Part shown: piece by piece, positions 50,901-55,864 of the stretch
Numbering within the stretch: the stretch's first letter is position 1
How the letters are laid out: each line of letters opens with the position of its first letter
Assembly (NCBI RefSeq): GCF_004016505.1
Contig: NZ_SACR01000001.1
Span: forward strand, 868,001-932,000
Reading direction: 5' to 3'
DNA from: Rubrivivax rivuli
GTDB taxonomy: Bacteria > Pseudomonadota > Gammaproteobacteria > Burkholderiales > Burkholderiaceae_C
DNA: 64,000 nt
The notes under the pieces: model-generated
The model's input: the letters and a program-made list of their open reading frames with translations, nothing else
Database searches by the model: none
Told to the model about the DNA's origin: nothing
Position numbers and translations under genes: made by a program

Positions 50901-52276
50901 CAGGTGCCGTTGTTGTTCAGCGTGGCGTTGCTGCCGGTGCGGATGCGGCCCTGGCTGGCGCTGGGCGTGGTCCAGGTGGTGGTGCCGTTGAAGTTGACGA
51001 CACGGCCGTCGCGGATGTCCTTGAAGCCGCTGGTGTTCAGCGCCACGGCGCCGTTCAGCGCGGTCGTGCCGGTGCCGGACATGGTGCCGTTGGCCCACGT
51101 CGTGGCACCCGTGATGGTGACGAGCGAGGTGCCGGCCAGCGAGCCGCCGGTGAGGTTCAGGCTGCCGCTGGTGGCGCCGCCGGTGTTGTTGAAGGCCAGC
51201 CCCCCGCCGCTGATCGCAAGCCCGGCGACGGTGAAGGCCTGGGTGTTGTTGAAGATGCCTGTGCCACCGCTGGCGGTGACGGTCGAGCCGATGCCGGTGA
51301 CGGTGCCGCTGAAGGTGGTGGTGCCGCCGCTGAAGGTGGTGCCGGTGGCGGCGTTGAAGCTGCCGGCGACGGTGTTGGTGCCGCTGGAGAACTCGACCGT
51401 GCCGGCGGTGTCGATGCTGGAGGCAGCCTGCAGCGTGTGGTTGCCCCCGAAGCCCAGCGTGGTGCCTGCAGCGCCGCTGAAGCTGCCGTTGCTGGTGCCG
51501 CCGCCTTCCAGCAGCAGCCGCCCTGCATCGACGCTGACCACGCCAGTGCCCGGCGTGCTGCGGGTGTTGTTGAACGCGATGCCGATGGTGGTGGTGCCTG
51601 TACCGGTCTTGGTGTACGTGCCGGCGTTGTTGAAGGTGGAAGCCGGGCCGCCGAAGTCGTTGCTGATGGCGTTGGCGAAGTTGCTCTGGTCTTGCCAGGT
51701 GCCGTTGTTGTTCAGCGTGGCGTTGCTGCCGGTGCGGATGCGGCCCTGGCTGGCGCTGGGCGTGCTCCAGGTGGTCGTGCCGTTGAAGTTGACGACACGG
51801 CCGTCGCGGATGTCCTTGAAGCCGGCGGTGCTCATGGCCAAGGCACCGTTGAAGTTGATGGTGCCTGTGCTGCTGATGGTGCCGGAGGTCCAGGTCGATG
51901 CCCCCGCCACCTGCAAGGTGCCGGCCCCGGCCAAGGCGCCACCCGTGATGTTCAAGGCGCCGATGCTCGACGCCGCGGCGAAGCTCAGCGTGCCGGAGCT
52001 GACCGTCAGCGAACCCGTGCCGGTGAAGCTGTTGATGGTGAAGGCCGTGCGCACCTCGGTGTTGAAGGCGCCCAGCAGCGCGTCGTCACCCACGCCGGGC
52101 AGGATGCCGCCGGCCCAGTTGGTGGCGACGTCCCAGAAGCTGCTGCCGCCCAGGAAGGTGCGCGGGGCGGCGTTCAGGCCGTTGGCGCCCAGGGCCAGCA
52201 GGACAGCCAGGGCCACGGGCCGCAGGGGGCGCTTGGGCTGGCGGGCGGAACGGCTGGGCAGGCGCTTCGAGGACAT
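41987..52276 (-). CDS. Giant PEP-CTERM surface protein with two repeat families
   Basis: A 3429-residue exported protein. A long basic signal peptide (RPVALAVLLALGANGLNAAP) opens it, followed by GSSFWDVATNWAGGILPG. Residues about 60-1800 contain seven beta-strand-rich units of roughly 220-265 residues with the motif KDIRDGRVVNFNGTTTW and GRIRTGSNATLNNNGTW, resembling autotransporter/haemagglutinin beta-helices. Residues about 1900-3350 are Ig-like units, including five regular 118-residue repeats (NVYRLAEASAVAPSPVVL, RVGGTLSQALSFSNLA). The C-terminus is a PEP-CTERM sorting signal: VPEPSTYLMMALGVLAIGSL, then RRR. Exosortase should process it; no exosortase gene is in the window. A role as an adhesin or biofilm component is inferred. 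Confidence 0.85.
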   Translation of the reverse strand: MSSKRLPSRSARQPKRPLRPVALAVLLALGANGLNAAPRTFLGGSSFWDVATNWAGGILPGVGDDALLGAFNTEVRTAFTINSFTGTGSLTVSSGTLSFAAASSIGALNITGGALAGAGTLQVAGASTWTSGTISSTGTINFNGALAMSTAGFKDIRDGRVVNFNGTTTWSTPSASQGRIRTGSNATLNNNGTWQDQSNFANAISNDFGGPASTFNNAGTYTKTGTGTTTIGIAFNNTRSTPGTGVVSVDAGRLLLEGGGTSNGSFSGAAGTTLGFGGNHTLQAASSIDTAGTVEFSSGTNTVAGSFNAATGTTFSGGTTTFSGTVTGIGSTVTASGGTGIFNNTQAFTVAGLAISGGGLAFNNTGGATSGSLNLTGGSLAGTSLVTITGATTWANGTMSGTGTTALNGAVALNTSGFKDIRDGRVVNFNGTTTWTTPSASQGRIRTGSNATLNNNGTWQDQNTLANSITQDFGGPASTFNNAGTYTKTGTGTTAIGIAFNNTRSTPGTGVVNVNAGRLQLEGGGTSNGSFSGAAGTTLGFGGNHTLQAASSIDTAGTVEFSSGTNTVAGSFNAATGTTFSGGTTTFSGTVTGIGSTVTASGGTGIFNNTQAFTVAGLAISGGGLAFNNTGGVTTTNLNLTGGTLAGTASVTVTGAATWTNGTMSGTGTTTLDTNLALDTSGLKDIRDGRVVNFNGTTTWTTPSANQGRIRTGGGAVLNNNGTWQDQNTLANSITQDFGGAASAFNNTGVYTKSGTGTTNINIAFNNTRSTPGTGVVNVNAGRLLLEGGGGGNGSFAGAGSLEFNGGTFALLASSSVTVANVVFSSGTANVAGTYDVATGTRFSGGTANFTGSVANSGGSLSFTTGGGTANFSNTAGVQFSSLSMAAGTIGGTQAVSFSGPSTWSNGGMTGAGTTSFNGALALTSAGLKDITNGRTVNFNGTTTWVTPAVPGSPGTPEANGGRIRTGSGATLNNTGTWLDQNPQDTTISQDFGGSTSTFTNAGIYTKSGAGTTNIGIAFNNTAGSPGTGVVNVNAGRLVLSGGGTSTGSFAGAGALDFGGGTHQLQAASSIANPNVVFSGGTTNIAGSYNVGTSTLFSGGTANFTGSVANNGGTLTFTTSGGTANFSNTAGVQFSNLSMAGGTIGGTQSVSFAGPSTWSNGSMTGAGITNFDSSLALATAGLKDVTNGRTINFNGATTWSAGRIRTGSGATLNNNGTWLDQNGTDAQVSQDFGGAASAFVNAGTYNKANGGTTGFFIDFNNTASGPGTAVVNVNAGRLQLGAGGSSTGSFALAAGTTLEFSGSPYTLGGTVTGGATSRLLVSSATVNSTTAKSFGGLLEITGGTLSAGQSFAATTFQQSGGTVAGTGAFSVSGPATWTSGTMTGSGTTTFSGDVALSGNNVKDATAGRTINFNGTTTWTNTSASGGAIRTGASATLNNNGTWLDQNAFANRIGQDFGGAASTFANAGTYTKSGNSTTTIDIGFNNAGTVNVNAGTLSLGGGGTSNGSTFNVAAGTVLNFSGGTHNLTDIALGTGTGRMTVSSGTVNANGTLAFSGTLGASGGTFNANGTASAAGFELLGGTIAGTGSFTSSGAGLWTSGTMTGTGTTTFNGDVALNTNGAKDITSGRTVNFNGTTTWSNTSASGGLIRTGSAATLNNNGTWLDQNAFANRIGQDFGGAASTFANAGTYTKSGNSTTTIDIGFNNAGTVNVNAGSLRLNSLTNFAGTTLSGGSFNVTGASTFSFTGANVVTNAASITLDGAGSQFLNASTSASGLANFATNASVGSFTIRNGRNFASAGNFTNAGTVTVGTGSTFTGGGTSFSNQSTGRLLLAGGTQAGAAVANAGTVEGFGTLAAAITNNGTVRASGGTLAATQGIQGSAGTVAVAADATLNLAGSAALSSAATLALQGSLALGSQNFTVFGDYTNSAFGSGNSFDARASVSGAGLIVGVNAAQSLTGEVAAGTANTYVIDFGTVRGGATATRSFQVANSGTGASIRGALQTGGPGLGNLTDSRLSGSGTVAANFGPIAAGSSSGSFSITLDATGSGGALSGQSLAVVSNFSNVATQTVTLSGFSTVLAQGAATPAGPVDLGNFRVGVLPAVSTSLAVSNTTTGAGAERLAVSAATASGNFSVTNNLGGGFVLPGATAAGAVTVASSSGTVGLNSGSVLLQFASNGELFDGSFTNLATNQQTVAVQATGFLTAQPALPATVTVGNFRLVDGASRAITVTNTNLAPTGFQELLNASAGSTSAGVTLTGAINGLAPGASSSNLVIGFAAGGSDGPRSGSATVQLVSDGAGTSGLGLFNLPSTAVAIDGTAFNLAAGAATPTPVVVPNQRVGGVGGGSASVALNIANTAPAGAFSEALNASFSALAGDAVANGGSVLNLAAGASNGSAMAVSLSNSQAGARSGTVTLAYASDGTGPNGNSGLAAVDVGTQTINVTGNVYRLAEASAVAPSPVVLAHQRVGGTLSQALSFSNLAANDGFSERLNATIAANGTATATGSFNLLAAGATSTALAVGVDTSSAGAKSGTATITLASDGTGTSGFSPLALASQSVNVSGSVYRLAEASAVAPSPVVLANQRVGGTLSQALSFSNLAAGDGFSERLNATIAASGTATATGSFNLLAAGATSTALSVGVDTSSAGAKSGTATITLASDGTGTSGFSPLALASQSVNVSGNVYRVAQASTVAPSTVTLGNVRAGGTLTQALTLSNLAAADGFSESLNASIVATSGLLAGGSFSGLAAGSSSSSLFVGVDTTSGGARTGSATITLVSDGTGTSGLAPIALGTQVVNVTANVYRLASASAVTPNPVVLANQRVGGSLTQALTLANTAVADGFSEALNASISATGTANAGGSVSLLAAGASSSALFVGVDTSTAGAKGGTATVALFSDGTGGSGFGALAIGTQEVAVSGNVYRLAQASVVSPASITLLDQRVGGSLSQALTLANTAAADGFSERLNASIAASGSATASGSFSLLAAGSSSSVLAVGVDTSSAGAKTGTATLTLASDGTGTSGFAPLALAGQSVSVSGNVYRLAVPVVDTTPLVLVGRVGDATLQGSIGVSNNAPDLFTERLNASIASSPAGTSPGAALVLAPNASGSLGISLPTGTAGSFGGAVGVALVSSSAGTTSGAPDFNLPGASVALTGRVYAPAVAQVAPTVIDFGTVRVGDVVAARTVTVSNTASGALTDTLRASIGGGTGAFSTSGSVAGLAAGASNNAALQVQFATAAAGVFNGSATVALTSQNPELADLELAPVGLTLQGQVNNLAQAVLSKTGGSGTFSGGAFSYTLDFGTVLAEGGSLSTSLVLGNGATGPADALAGSWALGSGGAFSVTGFGPFSGLAAGATLAGLTIQFDLGTEGSFARTLVLSSQSTNGSGPDLGLGDITLHLQGSVVAVPEPSTYLMMALGVLAIGSLVRRRMQPRQD
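43171..44940 (-). repeat. Five 354-bp tandem repeats inside the giant gene
   Basis: Units of 118 codons begin at about 43171, 43525, 43879, 44233 and 44587. Each encodes NVYRxAxASxVxP ... GTSGFxPLALxxQ. The two at about 44233-44940 are nearly identical in DNA, implying recent duplication or gene conversion. Diverged relatives lie on both sides. Confidence 0.85.
50385..51974 (-). repeat. Two near-identical 795-bp tandem repeats inside the giant gene
   Basis: The segment from about 50385 recurs 795 bp (265 codons) further on. From 50401 to about 50735 and from 51196 to about 51530 only a few bases differ. The KDIRDGR motif recurs at about 50215, 51010 and 51805 with the same 795-bp spacing. 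Older, diverged copies continue down to about 47400. Confidence 0.85.
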
Positions 52277-52449
52277 GGCAGGACTCCGGGTTCGACGGTC
52301 AGACGCAGCGGGCAGCGCACCTTAGGCGCACCGGGTGCCTGGGCGCCTCCCTTCGACAGGGGGCGCCGGCACCTCGCGCAGCAGGGTCACAGACCCACTG
52401 CGCACCACGTTCCCATCTTGCCGCGCCGGCGTTACGCAGGCGTTATCGA

Positions 52450-52497
52450 AGCCCCTCGGTGCGCGGGGCTCGGCTCCCTAGTTCCTGGGGGGAGCCG
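52450..52497. other. Two adjacent hairpins between the TonB-like gene and the giant gene
   Basis: CGGCTCCC (52471-52478) pairs with GGGAGCCG (52490-52497), and AGCCCC (52450-52455) pairs with GGGGCT (52465-52470). They lie just after the AgmX/TonB-like stop on the reverse strand and may end that operon, or be part of the giant gene's control region. The rest of the 273-bp gap (52277-52549) shows no gene. Confidence 0.4.
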
Positions 52498-52549
52498 CCG
52501 TGTTGCAGGCCTGAAGCGCGGCCGAACCCCGCGGATGGGGGGTGTCAAC

Positions 52550-53731
52550 TCAGGACGGCAGGAAGTCCACCGGCCAGGTGACGACCATCTGGTCGACATC
52601 CTTCGCACCGAAGTCGAACTGGCGGATGCGCGCCAGCAACTTCTTCTCCAGCTCTTCGGCCTTCAGCTCGCTGCTGACGATGCGCAGGCCTTCCACCGCG
52701 CCACTCGGCGCGATCTTCAGCTCCAGCACCACCTTGCCTTGCAGCGCCGGGTCGTCGCGCAGCGCGCGGTTGTAGATGGCGTAGATGGCGCCCTTGTTGC
52801 GTTCGAAGACGAGCTTGATGTCCTCGATGCTGCGCGTGGCCTTGCCGCTGCTGCCCTTGGTGAGGGTGCCGCCTTTGCCACTGCCGCCACCACCGCCGAC
52901 GGAACTGCCGGTGCCCTTGCCATCGCGTGCACCGCCACCGCCGGGGCCGCCACCGCCACCACCACCCGCCACGCCTTCCACCAGCGTGGTGGCGCGGCCG
53001 GCCAGGCCGCCGCCGCCGGTGTCGCGGCTGTAGGCGGCGGTGTTGATGCCGCCGCTGCCGGTGGTGGCGTTGCTGGTGATCAGCGCGCGCACCGGCACGC
53101 CGGGGTCGCGCCCGGCGCCGACGCCCACGCCAACACCCGTGCCCACGCCGGGGCCGGGCTTGATGTCCTGCTTGAGCTGCACCGCGGCCGGTGCGCCACT
53201 CAACTCGGCGAGTTCGCTCTTCATCGCCAGCAGGCCCACGCCGCTGGCCTTGCGGCGGGCGTTGTCCAAAGCCACCTCGCCGGGGGGTTTGCCTTCGATG
53301 GGCTGGCGCGCCTCGGGCACCGGGGCGCCCTTCTTGGGCGGCACGGGCGGTGCGGGCTTGGCCGCGGCTTCTTTCGGCGCCTCGGGTTTGGGGGCCTCGG
53401 CCACTTCGGTGGCTTCGGGCTTCACCGCAGGCGGTGGCGGTGCGGGCGGCGCCACCGGCCGCTCCAGCAGCAGCTTCGCCATGGGCGGCGGCAGCGCGGG
53501 CGCGGCCGTGCGTTCGGGCGTGCGCAGCGGCACGAAGGGCAGCGCGATGGCCAGCAGCAGCACCAGCGCGAACAGCGTGCGCAAGATGCGCCGGAAGCGC
53601 TGCTCGTCGGCGGCCGACACCGCCCAGGGCAGCATCGCGGCGGCCTTGACGCGCTGCAACTGTTCCAGCGCGGCCAGCGCGCCGGGCGGCAGCGCCGGGT
53701 GCGGGGCGGCAGGGAGTGCGAAGCTGCTCAT
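52550..53731 (-). CDS. AgmX/PglI-type TonB-like protein
   Basis: A 393-residue inner-membrane-anchored energy-transfer protein. A cytoplasmic N-terminus of about 50 residues is followed by one membrane helix (TLFALVLLLAIALPFV). A Pro/Ala/Lys-rich stretch (PPAPPPPAVKPEATEVAEA) and glycine-rich stretches probably span the periplasm. The C-terminal 90 residues (IEDIKLVFERNKGAIYAIYN, GKVVLELKIAPSGAVEGLRI) form a TonB-like domain of the AgmX/PglI type. By analogy it passes the proton-motive energy harvested by the ExbB/ExbD proteins to an outer partner. Its start overlaps the preceding ExbD stop by one base. It is the last gene of the operon. Confidence 0.82.
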   Translation of the reverse strand: MSSFALPAAPHPALPPGALAALEQLQRVKAAAMLPWAVSAADEQRFRRILRTLFALVLLLAIALPFVPLRTPERTAAPALPPPMAKLLLERPVAPPAPPPPAVKPEATEVAEAPKPEAPKEAAAKPAPPVPPKKGAPVPEARQPIEGKPPGEVALDNARRKASGVGLLAMKSELAELSGAPAAVQLKQDIKPGPGVGTGVGVGVGAGRDPGVPVRALITSNATTGSGGINTAAYSRDTGGGGLAGRATTLVEGVAGGGGGGGPGGGGARDGKGTGSSVGGGGGSGKGGTLTKGSSGKATRSIEDIKLVFERNKGAIYAIYNRALRDDPALQGKVVLELKIAPSGAVEGLRIVSSELKAEELEKKLLARIRQFDFGAKDVDQMVVTWPVDFLPS

Positions 53732-54240
53732 CAGCCCTCCACGCGCTGACGCACCGCGAAGGACACGTCGCTGAAGTTGGCGCGTGCGCAGGTGGCCATC
53801 ACCTTGCGCAGCAACTGGTAGGGCACGGTCTTGTCGGCCATGATGGTGACGGCCTGCCCCTCGGCCGCGAGGCGTTCGCGGTTCTCGGCGCGCACGGCCT
53901 GCCGGCTGGCCAGCACGTCGAGCTCGGCCTTCAGGCCCGGGATCAGGTCGTCCTTGCTCGCCAGGGCCTCGCTGACCAGCGCCACGCGGCGCCCGTCGGC
54001 CAGGATCTCGTCACCCGCCACCACCAGCACCACGGTGTCTTTCGGCGCCTGGATGCTGTTGGCCAAAGGCAGCTCCACCGCCTTGGGGCTGACCAGCGTT
54101 TCCACGCCGGTGGCGCTGCTGAGCAGGAAGAAGATCAGGATGGTGAAGACGTCGATCAGCGCCACCAGGTTCATGTCCATGGCGGTGCTGTTGCGCGCCT
54201 TGCGCTGGGCGCGCTTCTGCAGCGGTGAGAGCGTGGCCAT
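53731..54240 (-). CDS. ExbD/TolR family protein with intact transmembrane Asp
   Basis: A 169-residue single-span protein. The membrane segment (MNLVALIDVFTILIFFLL) carries the conserved proton-path aspartate (Asp30, equivalent to ExbD Asp25). The rest is a periplasmic domain (EILADGRRVALVSEA, then GQAVTIMADKTVPYQLLRKV) with the ExbD/TolR fold. With the ExbB homologue it should form a proton-driven motor that works through the AgmX/TonB-like protein. One-base stop/start overlaps join it to both neighbours, implying coupled translation and controlled stoichiometry. Confidence 0.88.
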   Translation of the reverse strand: MATLSPLQKRAQRKARNSTAMDMNLVALIDVFTILIFFLLSSATGVETLVSPKAVELPLANSIQAPKDTVVLVVAGDEILADGRRVALVSEALASKDDLIPGLKAELDVLASRQAVRAENRERLAAEGQAVTIMADKTVPYQLLRKVMATCARANFSDVSFAVRQRVEG

Positions 54241-54800
54241 CAGCTGCGGCCTTTCGCGGCGGTGGTGGGGTTCGCGGCGGCGTTCGCTGCTGCACCGCGC
54301 ACGGGCGCATCCCCCACCGAGATGTTCGGGAAGAGCTCGGCCCGCACCAGCTGCTTGCCCTGCGGCGTGACGGTGCCACGCACGGCGTCCATCACCTGCA
54401 CCAGCTGGTCGTAGCTGGTGTCGGGCTCGGCCAGCAGCGTGGCTTCACGCTGCGTGGGGAACTTGCCCTTCACCATCACCATCAGCTGCTGCAAGGCCTT
54501 GACGTCGTGTTCGACGGCGCCCGGCGTGCCCGCCACGGCCTTGGCCTCGATGCGCTGGATGAGGCCGCCGACACGGTCGCCCACCTCCAGCGCGTCCTTG
54601 CGGATGACGACTTCGAGCTGCAGGTTGTCGACCTTGAGCTGGTCCACCGCCGACTGTTGCGCCGGCAACTGCAGGTCCATCACCGCCAGCCGCGTGAACA
54701 CGGCGGTGGACAGCAGGAAGGGCACCAGCACGACGATCAGGTTGATGAAGGCCGTGATCTCCAGGTGCGGCACTTCCTTGCGCAAGCGGCGCGTTCTCAT
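54240..54800 (-). CDS. Second ExbD/TolR family protein with Asn in place of the proton-path Asp
   Basis: A 186-residue single-span protein beside the canonical ExbD. Its membrane segment reads LEITAFINLIVVLVPFLL, so the position of the essential Asp is Asn20. The periplasmic part keeps ExbD features (LQLEVVIRKDALEVGDRV, FPTQREATLLAEPDTSYDQL) and ends in an Ala-rich tail. It is probably a structural partner in a heteromeric ExbD pair rather than a proton carrier (inference). Two ExbD genes after one ExbB gene also occur in Myxococcus gliding operons (AglR, AglQ, AglS). It lies 15 bp after the ExbB-like gene. Confidence 0.82.
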   Translation of the reverse strand: MRTRRLRKEVPHLEITAFINLIVVLVPFLLSTAVFTRLAVMDLQLPAQQSAVDQLKVDNLQLEVVIRKDALEVGDRVGGLIQRIEAKAVAGTPGAVEHDVKALQQLMVMVKGKFPTQREATLLAEPDTSYDQLVQVMDAVRGTVTPQGKQLVRAELFPNISVGDAPVRGAAANAAANPTTAAKGRS

Positions 54801-54815
54801 GGCGCTGCTGCCTGC

Positions 54816-55526
54816 TCAGTCGGCCAGGCCGGCACCCATCGCACGCATGGCGGGCGATGGCGAAGAGGGCTCGCGTTGGTCGCGCGGTTGCTCACCCGCC
54901 AGGCGCTGCACCAGGTTCAGGAAGGTGATCTTCGCGGCCTCCAGGCTGTCGACGATCTCGCTGGCACGGGCCTGCAGGAAGGCGTGGATCAGCAGGAAGG
55001 GGATGGCCACCATCAGCGCAAACGCCGTGTTGTTCATGGCCACCGAGATCGATGCACTCAGCAGCTCGGCCTTCTCCGCCGGGTTCACCTGGGCCACGGC
55101 CGTGAAGCCCTTGATCAGGCCGATGATGGTGCCCAGCAGGCCCACCAGGGTGATGGTGTTGGCGAAGGTGGCGATGTAGTGCGTGCGCTTCTCCAGGCGC
55201 GGCACGATTTCCATCATGCCTTCTTCCATGGCGTGGTCGATGTCCTCGCGGCGGCGGGCGCTGGCCATGCGCGCCAGCCCGTGCGAGACGATCTTGCCGA
55301 TGGCGGCCTCGCTGTTGGCCACCATGCCCGCGGCTTCCTTGAACTTGCCGGCCTGCAGCGTGGGCAGCAGCTGGTCCCAGAGCTTGCGGTTCTCGCTGCG
55401 CGCGCGGCGCAGGAAGATGAAGCGCTCGATGGCGATGGCCAGGCCGATGGTCATCATCGCCAGGCTCGGGTAGAGGAAGGGGCCGCAGTCGACGAAGAAC
55501 TTGACGACGGTGTTGAAGGTGTTCAT
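54816..55526 (-). CDS. MotA/TolQ/ExbB family proton channel
   Basis: A 236-residue inner-membrane protein, the usual ExbB/TolQ size. Three membrane helices are visible (near 16-35, 120-145 and 160-185). The conserved parts are TLVGLLGTIIGLIKGF and ISVAMNNTAFALMVAIPFLL. It should form the pentameric channel around the ExbD helices. The ATG at 55526 overlaps the preceding stop by 4 bases (ATGA). With the two ExbD proteins and the TonB-like protein it makes a complete energising module, distinct from any general TonB-ExbBD set, which is not in the window. Confidence 0.9.
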   Translation of the reverse strand: MNTFNTVVKFFVDCGPFLYPSLAMMTIGLAIAIERFIFLRRARSENRKLWDQLLPTLQAGKFKEAAGMVANSEAAIGKIVSHGLARMASARRREDIDHAMEEGMMEIVPRLEKRTHYIATFANTITLVGLLGTIIGLIKGFTAVAQVNPAEKAELLSASISVAMNNTAFALMVAIPFLLIHAFLQARASEIVDSLEAAKITFLNLVQRLAGEQPRDQREPSSPSPAMRAMGAGLAD

Positions 55527-55864
55527 CGGGGGGCTCCGGCAGGGGCGGGGGTGTTGGCAGGGGCAGGGGTGGGAACGGGGGTGGCGGCCGTGGTCGCGGC
55601 CGGCGCGGCGCGCAACTGCGCGCTGTAGATCACTTCACGGCGGAAGACATCGCGGTCCACGGGCGCCAGGGCCTCGTCGAGCACGCTCTGCACCGGGCGG
55701 CCGCTGAGCGTGCCGGGCAGCGGCTTCTTCCACGGCACGATGTACAGCACCTTGGGCAGCTCGCGGTTGCCGATGATCTGCGTGCGGTCGATGTCGGCAC
55801 GATCTTGCGCGGCTGTGGCGCTGGCCAGCAAACAGGCGGTGGTGAAGCTCAGGATGGTTCTCAT
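55523..55864 (-). CDS. Conserved-looking exported protein, unknown function
   Basis: A 113-residue protein with a signal peptide (MRTILSFTTACLLASATA, then AQDR). The mature part (TQIIGNRELPKVLYIVPWKK, RPVQSVLDEALAPVDRDVFR) is compact and polar, and a Pro/Ala-rich tail follows. I know no named domain for it. It overlaps the TPR lipoprotein stop and the ExbB-like start by 4 bases each, so it is embedded in the motor operon and probably a periplasmic accessory part. It is not a shadow of another gene, since codon positions and overlaps are those of the operon. Confidence 0.7.
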   Translation of the reverse strand: MRTILSFTTACLLASATAAQDRADIDRTQIIGNRELPKVLYIVPWKKPLPGTLSGRPVQSVLDEALAPVDRDVFRREVIYSAQLRAAPAATTAATPVPTPAPANTPAPAGAPR

